64,000 nt of DNA from JAWLHK01 sp041690355 [NCBI: bacterium] (GTDB lineage: Bacteria; J088; JAWLBW01). Below the pieces are notes generated by a model. That model was not told the DNA's origin, made no database searches, and saw only the letters and a program-made list of their open reading frames with translations. Both the position numbers and the translations under genes were made by a program. The first letter of the stretch is position 1, and each line of letters begins with the position of its first letter. The stretch covers positions 213,694 to 277,693 of the forward strand of contig JAWLHK010000005.1 in the NCBI GenBank assembly GCA_041690355.1, read 5' to 3'. Shown here piece by piece: positions 7,997-16,758 of this stretch.

Positions 7997-9076
7997 ATGC
8001 TCCGCCGCATCCTTTTCACCACCGTGATCCTGGCCGTGTCGGCGTGCGCCGCTCCGGTACCCGAAGAGACCGGGATCTACCTGCGCGACGGACGGAACTG
8101 GCTGGCGCTGACCCCCTTCGACCCCGCCCCGGTGCGTCGACGGACTCCCGACGAAACGACGACCCTGCGCGCCATCCGGGCCGTCGCGGCCGGTTCGCCG
8201 CGCCTCGTCGCCGTCGGGGACAGGCCCGCAAGCCTCGCGGCGTTCGCGCGCACGGCCGAGGGCAGATGGGAGCCGTTCACGATCGTGGCCGTGCCGCATG
8301 ATTCACGCGGCGACGTCACCGAGATCCGCCTCCCCGACCCGGCCCCCACCGGGCTGATCCTGCTCACGCTGGCCGAAAAGTCGGCACTGGGATTCGTGCA
8401 CGGCGACGACCCCTGGTTTTTCGACGCCCTCGGACGCGCCGAAGAGGCTGCCGGCGACTTTGACGCCGCCGAAGCCGCTTATCGCCGTGCGCTGGTTCCG
8501 AACCGGCTCCCCGACGTTCTCGGACGGCTGTCGGGCGTGCTCGCGAAGGCCGGGCGGGAGCTCGGCGAGGCGCGCAGTCTGGCCCGCGAAGCCATCGAGC
8601 GGGCCGCCGGCGCCGCAGAACGCGCGCGCTACCACGACGTACTCGCCCATGTCGAAGCGGCCGACGGAAATCCCGAGGCCGCCATCGAGGCGGTCGAGAA
8701 GGCCATCCTGCTGGATCTGAAGGCGTCCTCGTACCATCGCCACCTCGGCGACCTGATCGGCAAGATCGAACCGGAATCGCCGCAGAAGGTGCTCGAGCGC
8801 TTTTACGCCGCGATCGACAAGGAAGAGTACGGCGATGCCGAGGACCTCGCCATCGACGTAGACGCGCGGCGCCTGAACGTAGCGGGCCGCCTCAAGGAGA
8901 CCTTCCGCACGATGGCGCGCGGCGGCCCCTGGCGGGATATCATCTACGTGAAGGAATTGCGCCACGGACGTGTAACCTATCTCAAGTATCAGCTCGTCGG
9001 CCCCGGCGGTGCGCGCAAGCTTGAAGACATCCAGCTTCAGTTCATCGACGGCACCTGGAAAGTAGGACTCCCATGA
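7997..9076 (+). CDS. TPR-containing lipoprotein
   Basis: The protein has 359 residues. A signal peptide ends at VSACAAP (lipobox Cys about residue 15), so the protein is lipid-anchored. The middle (about residues 140-270) has TPR-like helix pairs such as FDALGRAEEAAGDFDAAEAAYRR and ARYHDVLAHVEAADGNPEAA. The last 80 residues form an alpha/beta domain of NTF2-like appearance (WRDIIYVKELRHG...VTYLKYQL). I start it at ATG 7997, as an upstream in-frame start would put 38 hydrophilic residues before the signal peptide. It overlaps yhbY by four bases. The function is unknown; a protein-protein scaffold is likely. Confidence 0.75.
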   Translation: MLRRILFTTVILAVSACAAPVPEETGIYLRDGRNWLALTPFDPAPVRRRTPDETTTLRAIRAVAAGSPRLVAVGDRPASLAAFARTAEGRWEPFTIVAVPHDSRGDVTEIRLPDPAPTGLILLTLAEKSALGFVHGDDPWFFDALGRAEEAAGDFDAAEAAYRRALVPNRLPDVLGRLSGVLAKAGRELGEARSLAREAIERAAGAAERARYHDVLAHVEAADGNPEAAIEAVEKAILLDLKASSYHRHLGDLIGKIEPESPQKVLERFYAAIDKEEYGDAEDLAIDVDARRLNVAGRLKETFRTMARGGPWRDIIYVKELRHGRVTYLKYQLVGPGGARKLEDIQLQFIDGTWKVGLP

Positions 9077-9408
9077 CTTTGACCCCCCGCCAGCGCCAGT
9101 TTCTCAAGGGGCTCGGCCACCCGCTGCAGCCCGTCGTTCAGGTGAGCGAGATTTCGAGCGGCGTCGTGCGCGAAGCCGATCTGCAGCTCGGCCATCACGA
9201 ACTCATCAAGGTGCGCATCACCATCGACGATCGGCAGGAACGCAGGCAGGCCGTCGACGACCTCGCCGCGAAGACCGCAAGCGAGATTGTGCAGGCCATC
9301 GGCAAGACTGCGCTGCTGTACCGGCCCAACCCCGAACGTAAACAGCCGATCCGCCTCCCGGGCGCGAAGGCGGCCGGCGTTCCCCTGCCCGAAGAAGAGG
9401 ATGCATGA
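9073..9408 (+). CDS. yhbY: YhbY-family RNA-binding protein (CRM domain)
   Basis: This 111-residue protein is a single CRM domain. It starts LTPRQRQFLKGLGHPLQPVVQVSE and has the helix-then-strand pattern ending KTALLYRPNP. YhbY proteins associate with pre-50S particles and assist ribosome assembly. The start overlaps the TPR lipoprotein stop and the stop overlaps the isomerase start, giving a tightly coupled trio. The C-terminal 15 residues are a variable tail. Confidence 0.9.
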   Translation: MTLTPRQRQFLKGLGHPLQPVVQVSEISSGVVREADLQLGHHELIKVRITIDDRQERRQAVDDLAAKTASEIVQAIGKTALLYRPNPERKQPIRLPGAKAAGVPLPEEEDA

Positions 9409-10013
9409 GCCCGAAAGCGGAATTCTTCTACGACTTCGTCTCGCCCTACACGTACCTCGCCGCCGAGCGGCTGCTCACCGACCGGTATGCGGCGGCCGAG
9501 GTGGAGTGGCGCCCCTTTTTTCTCGGCGGCATCATGAAGGCGGCGGGCAACCGCCCGCCGGCCGAGGTTCCCGCCAAGGGGATCTACATGCTGCGTGACC
9601 TGAACCGGCTTGCAGAGCTCTTCAACGTTCCCTTCGCGTTCCCGGCCGACTTTCCCGTCAACTCGCTGCTCGCCCTGCGCGCGGCCACCGCCCTGAAGCA
9701 GGGCGCGCCCGACGCATTTCGCGCCTATAACGCGGCCCTGTTCCGGGCCCACTGGCGCGACGGGCGCAACATCGGAGATCCGGCTGTCTGGCGCGAGGTC
9801 GTCGTCGCCGCCGGCCTCGACGCCGACCGGCTGAGTGCGGCGGCGGCCTCGGACGAAGTCAAGGAAGAGCTCAAACGTACGACGGCCGAAGCGGCCGACC
9901 GGGGCGCCTTCGGCGCACCGACCTTTTTCGTCGACGGCGAGATGTACTTCGGGGTCGACCGGATGTTCTTCGTGGACCGGGCGCTCGGGATCGTTCCCGA
10001 GCATTCGCTCTAG
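9405..10013 (+). CDS. DsbA-fold 2-hydroxychromene-2-carboxylate isomerase-like protein
   Basis: This 202-residue protein belongs to the kappa-class GST/DsbA superfamily. It begins AEFFYDFVSPYTYLAAERL, with the catalytic-position Ser (FVSPY) in place of a CxxC, and has the helical insert GIYMLRDLNRLAELFNVPF. The C-terminal thioredoxin half carries GAFGAPTFFVDGEMYFGVDR. Family members isomerise 2-hydroxychromene-2-carboxylate using glutathione, but many paralogues act on other substrates and no aromatic-degradation genes are near. Its stop interlocks with that of the opposite-strand gene (CTAG at 10010-10013). Confidence 0.85.
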   Translation: MSPKAEFFYDFVSPYTYLAAERLLTDRYAAAEVEWRPFFLGGIMKAAGNRPPAEVPAKGIYMLRDLNRLAELFNVPFAFPADFPVNSLLALRAATALKQGAPDAFRAYNAALFRAHWRDGRNIGDPAVWREVVVAAGLDADRLSAAAASDEVKEELKRTTAEAADRGAFGAPTFFVDGEMYFGVDRMFFVDRALGIVPEHSL

Positions 10014-11023
10014 CCCGCCCGGCCCCCGCTGATGAAGGCGGGCGCGAGACGCAGGTTCCAGCTCCCCCCTTCGTACAGGCTCTCCATCTCGCGCGCCCCG
10101 ACGAGATCGTCGACCAGCGTGATCAGGGCGTGCAGGCGCAGCAGGCGCCGCAGCGGCGTGAGCCCTTCGCCGAGGGTCATGAACGAGAGCACCGTGGCGA
10201 GCGTGCGCGGGCCCGCCACCACGATGCCGAGAAGGTTGTCACGGAACTGCCCCGCCGCGCGCCGCGCCCGCGCCAGTGCGAGCTCCGGCGCGGCGACCGG
10301 CAGCCCGGCCGCCGGGAGCAACAGCTTCGGTGACAGCCCCGCCGCCCAGGCGACGCTGCGCAGATAACTGCGCAGCGCGCCCCCGTGCCCGCTGCAGAGC
10401 AGCGGCAGTTCGTAGCCCGCCGCATGGACGAGGTCGCCGCTGAAGAGCAGCCCGTCGGGTTCGAGAAAATACCCCATGTGGAACGCGGTGGGTCCCGGCA
10501 GGTGCACCGGGTGCAGCCGCCGTCCGCCCCCAAGCTCGATCGCGGCCGCGCCCCCATAGACCTCGTCGACCGCGAAACGGCCTTCGCGGCTCCAACACTG
10601 CTGGACGAGTTCGCGCAGGCCCGAGTCGTCGCAGACCCGCGCGAGGAGCGGGTCGTCTTCGACCGGCCGCAGCAGCATGCGCGCCGTTCGCGTGCTGAAC
10701 GTCCCGTAATCGGCCCCGGCATGCCGCACGCCGGCCTCGCCGCCCACCACGGCAGACGGCCACGGGCGCCCGGGTTGCAGCAGGCCGCCGACCCGGTCGG
10801 CCCAGGCGTCGGTCAGCACGATGCGCCCGATGTCCGCCGCCCGCAGTCCGGCCTCGGCCAGGGCGGCGCCGAGGCGCTCGGCCGCGACCGGGGCCCCGTG
10901 GCCCGCGTCGATGAGCATCGGCGGATCGCCGCGCAGCAGGTAGGCATTGGTCGCAAAGAGCGCCGGGTGCGGGAGACTGATGCGCCAGACGCCGGCGGTG
11001 ATCTCGGAAGCGAAGCGGGACAT
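10010..11023 (-). CDS. Metallo-beta-lactamase-fold protein lacking the HxHxDH metal motif
   Basis: The protein has 337 residues. The fold is recognisable: NAYLLRGDPPMLIDAGHG, then a helix, a VLTD strand, later HPVHLPGPTAFHMGYFLEPDGLLFSGDLV, and a C-terminal helical region. At the usual THxHxDHxGG position it reads TDAWADRVGG, so the two metal-binding His and the DH pair are gone or changed. The later metal His of the PGHTPG segment is also replaced (LPGPTAFH), although the FSGD Asp remains. This should abolish the standard dinuclear zinc site. It may be a non-catalytic or divergent member. The gene follows the DUF815 gene on the same strand. Confidence 0.8.
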   Translation of the reverse strand: MSRFASEITAGVWRISLPHPALFATNAYLLRGDPPMLIDAGHGAPVAAERLGAALAEAGLRAADIGRIVLTDAWADRVGGLLQPGRPWPSAVVGGEAGVRHAGADYGTFSTRTARMLLRPVEDDPLLARVCDDSGLRELVQQCWSREGRFAVDEVYGGAAAIELGGGRRLHPVHLPGPTAFHMGYFLEPDGLLFSGDLVHAAGYELPLLCSGHGGALRSYLRSVAWAAGLSPKLLLPAAGLPVAAPELALARARRAAGQFRDNLLGIVVAGPRTLATVLSFMTLGEGLTPLRRLLRLHALITLVDDLVGAREMESLYEGGSWNLRLAPAFISGGRAG

Positions 11024-11078
11024 GGTTCACCGAAGGCCTGAAGTGCTCACTCCAGATTCGGCGCACCTTGCAGATTTG

Positions 11079-11960
11079 TCAAGGAATGTCGAGCGAACGC
11101 ACGAACTGCAGGGCGGTCCGTCCGCTCCGGTGCCCCGCGGCCAGGGCGAATCGAAGCGCTTCCCGATGAACGGCTTCTCGGCCGCCGTCGAACCCGGCAT
11201 GGTCGAGATACCGATCGACTGCGGCCAGGTAGGTCGCCTGATCCGGTGCGTACAGCCCGATGCGCAGCCCGAAGCGGTCGGCCAGGGAAATGCGCTCTTC
11301 GACCGCCTCGCCGGGATGGATCTCATCCACCTCGGTGTTCTCCCAGAAATGTTCGGGCAGCAGATGGCGCCGGTTCGAGGTCGCGTAGACGAGCAGATTG
11401 GCGGGGCGCGCTTCGAGCCCCCCATCGAGCAGCGACTTGAGGGTCCGGTACGAGGATTCTCCCTCGCCGAATGACAGATCATCCAGAAAGAGAATGAACC
11501 GCTCCGCCCGTCCGGATACCCAGTCGCCCACCTCGGGGAGCGATTCGAAGCCGTCCCGCTCCACGGCGATCATGCGCAGGCCGCGGGCATGATGCCGGGT
11601 GAGCATGGCTTTCACCAGCGAACTCTTGCCTGTGCCGCGCGCCCCCCAGAGCAGCACGTCATTCGCCGGACGTCCGCCGACATGACGAACCGTGTTCGCG
11701 TCGAGCTGAGCCAGGGCATCGTCGACGCCGACGAGCAGCCCCGGGTCGAAGAGATGCGGCCGGCGAATGGGGCGCGGTCCCCGCTCGGTCCATCGCCAGG
11801 CCAACGCATCCTCGCGTTCCTCAGGCGGGGCCGGGGCCAGAAAGGCCTCGGCAATCCGCTCGAGCGCCCGGGCGGCACGCAGGATCGGTTCCTCCTTCCG
11901 GCGCGCCAGAGCGGCCGGGACCGAGGGGGCTGTGGCGGGCGTCTTCGGTTTGCGCGGCAT
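11079..11960 (-). CDS. DUF815 family AAA-type ATPase
   Basis: About 293 residues from ATG 11960. Walker A is WGARGTGKSSLVKA, Walker B is RFILFLDDLSF, and a sensor-like VYATSNRRHLLPEH follows. These are the hallmarks of the DUF815 family, whose cellular role is not established. The C-terminus (RTALQFVRSLDI) forms the usual helical lid. An alternative in-frame start at 12014 would overlap the bcp coding region by about 30 bases. I prefer 11960 because it begins just after the bcp stop. It lies in a run of seven minus-strand genes. Confidence 0.85.
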   Translation of the reverse strand: MPRKPKTPATAPSVPAALARRKEEPILRAARALERIAEAFLAPAPPEEREDALAWRWTERGPRPIRRPHLFDPGLLVGVDDALAQLDANTVRHVGGRPANDVLLWGARGTGKSSLVKAMLTRHHARGLRMIAVERDGFESLPEVGDWVSGRAERFILFLDDLSFGEGESSYRTLKSLLDGGLEARPANLLVYATSNRRHLLPEHFWENTEVDEIHPGEAVEERISLADRFGLRIGLYAPDQATYLAAVDRYLDHAGFDGGREAVHREALRFALAAGHRSGRTALQFVRSLDIP

Positions 11961-11982
11961 GGGGCGTCCGTCGGGGATGGGC

Positions 11983-12438
11983 TCAGCCGAGGGCGGCGAG
12001 AACTTCGTCGACATGGCCGGGCACCTTGACCTTCGACCAGATGCGCGCGATGCGCCCCTCTTCGTCGATCAGGTAGGTCGTGCGCTCGATGCCCATGACC
12101 TTCTTGCCGTACATGTTCTTCTCCTTCCACACGCCGAACTTCTCGAGAACGCTGCGGTCTTCGTCGGCCAGGAGGGGAAACGGGAGGTCATATTTCGCCT
12201 TGAACTTCGCCTTGCTCGCGGCCGAATCCTTCGAGAGGCCGAGCACGACGGCCCCTTTCTTCTGGATGCGGCTCCAGCTGTCGCGGAAGTCGCAGCTTTC
12301 CTGCGTGCAGCCGGGGGTGTTGTCCTTCGGGTAGACGTAGAGAACGACCTTTTTTCCGCGGAAGTCTTTGAGCGAGACCTTCTGCCCCGTATCGTCGGGG
12401 AGGGTGAAATCGGGGGCCTTCTGACCTTCGTTGAGCAT
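11983..12438 (-). CDS. bcp: Thioredoxin-dependent thiol peroxidase Bcp (peroxiredoxin)
   Basis: This 151-residue protein reduces hydroperoxides in the cytoplasm with thioredoxin as electron donor. The peroxidatic site is NTPGCTQESCDF (Cys44 with the resolving Cys49 five residues later), preceded by the conserved PKDNTPG loop. The later Arg of the active site is in GIERTTYLID. The start at 12438 follows AAAGGTG. A longer frame begins inside the neighbouring hydrolase gene and is unlikely. The length matches Bcp/PrxQ. Confidence 0.93.
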   Translation of the reverse strand: MLNEGQKAPDFTLPDDTGQKVSLKDFRGKKVVLYVYPKDNTPGCTQESCDFRDSWSRIQKKGAVVLGLSKDSAASKAKFKAKYDLPFPLLADEDRSVLEKFGVWKEKNMYGKKVMGIERTTYLIDEEGRIARIWSKVKVPGHVDEVLAALG

Positions 12439-12464
12439 GCGGCACCTTTGAGAAGAGAGCGGAG

Positions 12465-13508
12465 TCAGGCGTGAGCGTCGAGCCAGTCGGCCACGTACGG
12501 CCATACGAAGACGGGGGCGCGCCGGCCGAGCACGAGATCGACGTGCCCCCAGTGACCGCCGCCGTCGCGGATGTCGAAACAGCGGTAATTCTTGTGCGGG
12601 CTCTCGCTTCCCAGATACGCGGGGTAACAGTCGCGCGGCGTGCAGAGCCCGTCGCGGTCGGCGCTCAGCACGAGCAGCGGCGTGTGCAGGGCGCTGAAAT
12701 CGCGGTCGTAGTCGCGCGTTCCGGCGAAGCGCCCCGACGCGGCCCAGTCGACCATCTGCCGCAGGACGGCGAAGCCGGTGCGATCCATGCCGGCGGTCAT
12801 GCGTTCGCGCAGGATGTCGCGCTCCATCGTGCCCGGATACCAGATCGTAAGCGGAAATGCGGCGAAGCGGTCATGATCGACCAGCCCCTCGCCGACCATC
12901 ATGAGGCGCCCGATCAGATCGACCGGCACGTAGGGGAGCATGCGCGCGAGCACCGGGTCGAGCACCGCCCCCGCCTGACGGTAGGCACGCGAGAGGTGGC
13001 GGAAAATAGGCTGCCCGTCGCCGAAGGCGTAGACGCCGGCGAACGAGACGACGCCGGCAAGATGCGCTTCGACCAGCGGCGCCGCGGCATAGCTGACGGC
13101 GCCCCCCAGACTGTGGCCGAACAGAAACACCTTGCGGTGCTCGCTGATCGACGTCACGGCGCGCACGGCGGCGGCGGCGTCCTCGACGTAGTCGTCGAAC
13201 GCGGCCGGATAAGCGGTGCCGGCACGGCGCGATCGGCCGTGGCCCCGCAGTTCGAGGTTGAAGACGTCATACCCGCGGGCGGCCAGATAGTTGGCGAGCG
13301 AGCGCCGGCTCAGGTGCCAGGTATACCGGTTCTGGCCGAAGCCGTGGATGAGCAGCACGGCGCCGCGGGTCTGCGCCGCTTCAAGGCGCTTGCGCACGAG
13401 TGCGATGCTCCCCCGGCCGACGGGAACTTCGAGAATTTCTTTCGTGAACCGGCCCCGTTCCGATCCGTTGATGGGCTGTTCGACCGCCGCGGCCGAGACC
13501 GTACGCAT
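12465..13508 (-). CDS. Alpha/beta hydrolase
   Basis: The protein has 347 residues. It shows the canonical fold elements: oxyanion-hole strand VLLIHGFGQNRYTWH, nucleophile elbow FGHSLGGAV, acid LVLSADRDGLCTP, and catalytic His in GGGHWGHVD. A cap of about 80 residues sits between the elbow and the acid. It resembles lysophospholipase/serine aminopeptidase S33-type hydrolases. There is no signal peptide, so it is cytoplasmic. The substrate cannot be assigned. It ends 26 bases before bcp and follows the receiver gene closely, suggesting co-transcription. Confidence 0.82.
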   Translation of the reverse strand: MRTVSAAAVEQPINGSERGRFTKEILEVPVGRGSIALVRKRLEAAQTRGAVLLIHGFGQNRYTWHLSRRSLANYLAARGYDVFNLELRGHGRSRRAGTAYPAAFDDYVEDAAAAVRAVTSISEHRKVFLFGHSLGGAVSYAAAPLVEAHLAGVVSFAGVYAFGDGQPIFRHLSRAYRQAGAVLDPVLARMLPYVPVDLIGRLMMVGEGLVDHDRFAAFPLTIWYPGTMERDILRERMTAGMDRTGFAVLRQMVDWAASGRFAGTRDYDRDFSALHTPLLVLSADRDGLCTPRDCYPAYLGSESPHKNYRCFDIRDGGGHWGHVDLVLGRRAPVFVWPYVADWLDAHA

Positions 13509-13526
13509 GGACGTCCCGTCGTCTGC

Positions 13527-13919
13527 TCAGGTCTTCGCGGCGACCTTCGCCTTGACCTTCTCGAGCAGCTCAATGAGTTCGCGCTGGCGGAACGGCTTCT
13601 TGATGTAGGCCGTCGCCCCCTTCTTCAGGGCTTCCATGACGCTGGCCTCTTCGCCCTCGGTCGAGATGATGACGACCGGAACTTCGCCGAACTTCTCTTT
13701 CTCACGGCGCACGATCTCGAGAAAGGTGATCCCGTCCATGAGCGGCATGTTGATGTCGAGCAGAATCAGCTCGATGCCGTCGTCTTCGTTCAGCTTCTTG
13801 AGCGCCTCGACCCCGTTCTTGGCAATGACCAGCTTGGTATCGGGGTAGCGCCGAAAGCTCATCTGGTGCAGATTGAGGATGATGTCCGAATCATCGACCG
13901 CCAGAATCTTCTTGAACAT
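13527..13919 (-). CDS. CheY-like single-domain response regulator
   Basis: This 130-residue stand-alone receiver has the acidic pocket at Asp9/Asp10, the phosphoacceptor Asp55 in LILLDINMPLMDG, the Thr/Ser switch in VIISTEGEE and the conserved Lys in AYIKKPF. It has no output domain, so it must act by protein contact, as CheY or as a phosphorelay shuttle. No histidine kinase or flagellar gene is in the window, so its partner is elsewhere. Confidence 0.92.
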   Translation of the reverse strand: MFKKILAVDDSDIILNLHQMSFRRYPDTKLVIAKNGVEALKKLNEDDGIELILLDINMPLMDGITFLEIVRREKEKFGEVPVVIISTEGEEASVMEALKKGATAYIKKPFRQRELIELLEKVKAKVAAKT

Positions 13920-13939
13920 GAGTGCGTGTCCGAAAATCG

Positions 13940-14518
13940 TTATTGCTGGTTCAGCGGGACGTTGAACTCGGCCGACAGACCCAGCTCTTCGCCCCGGATG
14001 ATGACCGTTCCCGCATACTGTCCCACGACCCGCCCCTCGGCGATGCTGAGCACGTCGAGCGAGCCGGCGGCCGAAGTCGAGGTCGCGCCTGCCGTTCCCG
14101 TTACCGCTTCGGTATACTGCAGGCCCGCCATATCGAATCCGGCCTCGCTCAGACCCTTCACCGGATAGGTATCCACGGCCGTCGGAAAGGCAAACGTAAA
14201 CGTATAATTCATGCCCGACCCGTCGACAAGTGTCGCGGTCAGGTTCGTGAAGGCCACCCCCCCGCCGCCGGTCGAGACCGCGAGGGCGTTACCCCCCTCG
14301 AGCTGCATCTCGCGCACGACGGCCCGGAACCCCGGGCTGAGGCTGCCGTCGTTGCCGCAGCCGGTGCAGCCCGTCGGCGACGTGGCATCGTTGCCCGACC
14401 CGACGACGGCATTGCGCGGAAAAAGGGAGCCGACCGGCGCCTCGGGGACGACGTCGTCGGCGCGGCAGGCCGCCAGCAGAATGAGCAACAGAATCAGGGT
14501 ATGGGGAAGCTTAGGCAC
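13940..14518 (-). CDS. Hypothetical lipoprotein
   Basis: This 192-residue protein starts at GTG with GGAGAG six bases upstream. The leader LILLLILLAACRADD ends in a clear lipobox (Cys about residue 18). The mature part contains a CTGCG pair and is rich in Gly, Thr and Val. It ends in beta-strand-like segments (GRVVGQYAGTVIIRG, LSAEFNVPL), suggesting a beta-sandwich. No family is recognised. It sits between another lipoprotein gene and the receiver gene. Confidence 0.7.
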   Translation of the reverse strand: MPKLPHTLILLLILLAACRADDVVPEAPVGSLFPRNAVVGSGNDATSPTGCTGCGNDGSLSPGFRAVVREMQLEGGNALAVSTGGGGVAFTNLTATLVDGSGMNYTFTFAFPTAVDTYPVKGLSEAGFDMAGLQYTEAVTGTAGATSTSAAGSLDVLSIAEGRVVGQYAGTVIIRGEELGLSAEFNVPLNQQ

Positions 14519-14554
14519 AACGCTCTCCAGAATATCACAAAGCGGGGTAGCGGG

Positions 14555-14974
14555 CTACTCCGGGATCCCCCAGTGGGGCTCGCCCGCCTCCACCCGACCC
14601 TCGGGCCGCTCCTGAATCTCATAGTGCCCGACGACGGTGACCGCTTCGCCGTACATCTGCACGGTCGCGTAATCGTAGATTTCGCGCGCCCCGTGGTCGC
14701 GCCACTGGTTGTTGAAGAAGACGACGCGGAAGTCGTCGGTCCCCTCGCGCGGGAGCACATAAGCCTGGTTGCCGATCTGATCGCAGACCGCCGGCCAGGT
14801 CTTCTCGCAGTACTCGAAACTGACGAACTCCTCATGGGCCAGCCGCACGGCATTCAGGGCGTCGCGCGGCGCGAGCGGATCGCGCACGACGTTGCGGGGC
14901 GGGGGCGGTTCTTCGTCGCCGCATGCCGCGACGAAGCCCAGCAGCAGCGAAGCAAGGAGTGCCAGCGTTTTCAT
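14555..14974 (-). CDS. Hypothetical lipoprotein
   Basis: This 139-residue protein starts at ATG 14974; an in-frame GTG lies six codons upstream. The leader LALLASLLLGFVAACGDEE has a lipobox Cys at about residue 18, followed by an acidic-proline stretch. The rest contains two cysteines (FEYCEKTWPAVCDQ) that could form a disulfide and a short alpha/beta domain with no known motif. It is the first gene of the minus-strand run that continues to 10010. Confidence 0.68.
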   Translation of the reverse strand: MKTLALLASLLLGFVAACGDEEPPPPRNVVRDPLAPRDALNAVRLAHEEFVSFEYCEKTWPAVCDQIGNQAYVLPREGTDDFRVVFFNNQWRDHGAREIYDYATVQMYGEAVTVVGHYEIQERPEGRVEAGEPHWGIPE

Positions 14975-15060
14975 AGGCTTACATCTTAACACCCGGCCAG
15001 GACCGCGTCCACGTGACCGGCGCTCGCCCCCCGCCCCCCGCTTCTGCTATGCTGTGCAGC

Positions 15061-16740
15061 ATGCGTGCTCTCCGCCGATTTGCAGCGACCCTGACTCTGC
15101 TGTCCGCGGCCGCCTGCGGGCAACCCGAGACCCCGGCGCCGACGCCGTCGTACCAGCGGGTCGTCGACGGCCGTTCGGGAACGGCGCTCTACGCCCCTCA
15201 GCGGTTCGCCATCGTGACCACCGCCGAAACCTCGGCCTCGGGCTATCTGATCGAGGACGCAGAGCATGAGATGCTCGGCGTCGTCCTGCTGACCAATGCC
15301 GATCGCATCGGTATCTCGGGCACGGCCGCCGACGACGCCACCCGGCCCGCCTTCGTGCGCCAGACGCTCGACGCCTTCGAAAAGCGCATCGTCGACAACA
15401 TTAATCTCCTGCTCCCGCTTGCCCAGAAAGAAAAGAACGAGTGGAGCATCACAGCGCTCTTCGAAGGCGAGTCGGTGAGCCGTCACGGAGAAGCCGTCGC
15501 CTACGGACATTACCGGCTCGATTTCGGCTCGGCGTGGAAGCCGCGCAGTTACGACCTGCTGCACTACATCGGCCGGCGCATCGGGGATCTGGACTGGAGC
15601 TCCTTTCCGGCCGATCGCGACCGCTACTTCTCGCCGGGCGAGCGCGCCATCCAGTTCGTCATCACCGTGCACTTCCACAAGCAGTCGTCGTACTTCACCG
15701 GCGAGGGTACGCCCAGCCGCAAGGCGACCGTGGGGATTGCCGTCGTGCCGCAGACCCGCTTCGCGTCGCAATGGCTCGACACGCTTGACGATCTGGTGAC
15801 TCTGAAAACCCTGGGCACCGTACGCGACGAGCTGATCTCCGCCACGGAGACGTTCACGGTCGAGCGCCTCGGGCCGCCGGTCGACATCGTCGTCTCCATC
15901 GATCAGAACGCCTCGATGGGCGAAGAGAAGGAATCGGTCGCCGCGGCCGTCGAGACCCTGGTCGCGCGCCTCGTGGCCGAAGCCGACTACGACGTGCGCC
16001 TGGCCCTGGTCGGCATCGAAGACCCGGCGTTCGCCCTGCTCAACGACAACCGCCGGTATGTCGATCTGGAGAGCGCCGATGCCGTGGGCGCGGTGCGCTC
16101 GGGGCTCACCTATCTTCTCCGCCACGCGGGCACCGACAAATACCAGAGCAACCGCCAGCTCGAGCGCGCCGTGCAGGCCGTCGGCGACCCGGCGAACGCC
16201 GATTTCCGGCGGCCGGGGGCGCCGCTGCTGCTGCTGACGATGACTGATCGCGACGAAGGGAGCTATTCCCTCGACCCGACCGTGCCGGTCGAGCGCCGCA
16301 GCGACTTCGCGAACGCCTTTGCCGGATGGCTGCGCGAGGCCGGATACACCGACTGGGTCGCCGTCTATCCGACGCGCGCCCCGTGCGCCTACCGCGACAT
16401 CGTTCTCTCGAGCACGCCGGGCGACCGGGTCGCGGCCACCGGGCGGGCCTTCGGGGCCGACTATTTCGATCTCTGCGGCGCGCCGTTCGGCCGGGCCACC
16501 GAGCGGCTCATGGTGCGCAGCGCGCATCGCGGCGCCCGCTACCAGTTCCGCCGGACTCTGCCGATCCCCTTTCTCGTGCAGGTGCAGGCGGGCGGACGCA
16601 CCCTCCCGGCCGATCTCGCGTCCGGGTTCCGCTACGATGTCATCGGCGACCGGCTGCTGCTCTCGCCGTCGCTGACCCTTCCCGAAGAGACGCGCATCGA
16701 TGTGCAGTATCAGACGCTGCACAATCCCGCGCTCCGCTGA
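15061..16740 (+). CDS. Lipoprotein with a VWA-like domain and degenerate MIDAS
   Basis: The protein has 559 residues. The leader LTLLSAAACGQPE gives a lipobox. The N-terminal 260 residues form an unassigned alpha/beta region. From about residue 275 a von Willebrand A-like domain begins VDIVVSIDQNASMGEE, followed by helices, LALVGIED and PLLLLTMTDRDEGSY. The MIDAS consensus DxSxS reads DQNAS here, so metal binding may be weakened or altered. The last 60 residues resemble a small beta domain. A TATGCT -10 at 15048-15053 lies seven bases before the ATG, so the mRNA may be leaderless. Exact function unknown. Confidence 0.7.
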   Translation: MRALRRFAATLTLLSAAACGQPETPAPTPSYQRVVDGRSGTALYAPQRFAIVTTAETSASGYLIEDAEHEMLGVVLLTNADRIGISGTAADDATRPAFVRQTLDAFEKRIVDNINLLLPLAQKEKNEWSITALFEGESVSRHGEAVAYGHYRLDFGSAWKPRSYDLLHYIGRRIGDLDWSSFPADRDRYFSPGERAIQFVITVHFHKQSSYFTGEGTPSRKATVGIAVVPQTRFASQWLDTLDDLVTLKTLGTVRDELISATETFTVERLGPPVDIVVSIDQNASMGEEKESVAAAVETLVARLVAEADYDVRLALVGIEDPAFALLNDNRRYVDLESADAVGAVRSGLTYLLRHAGTDKYQSNRQLERAVQAVGDPANADFRRPGAPLLLLTMTDRDEGSYSLDPTVPVERRSDFANAFAGWLREAGYTDWVAVYPTRAPCAYRDIVLSSTPGDRVAATGRAFGADYFDLCGAPFGRATERLMVRSAHRGARYQFRRTLPIPFLVQVQAGGRTLPADLASGFRYDVIGDRLLLSPSLTLPEETRIDVQYQTLHNPALR

Positions 16741-16758
16741 ACACGCAAGGACTGACTC

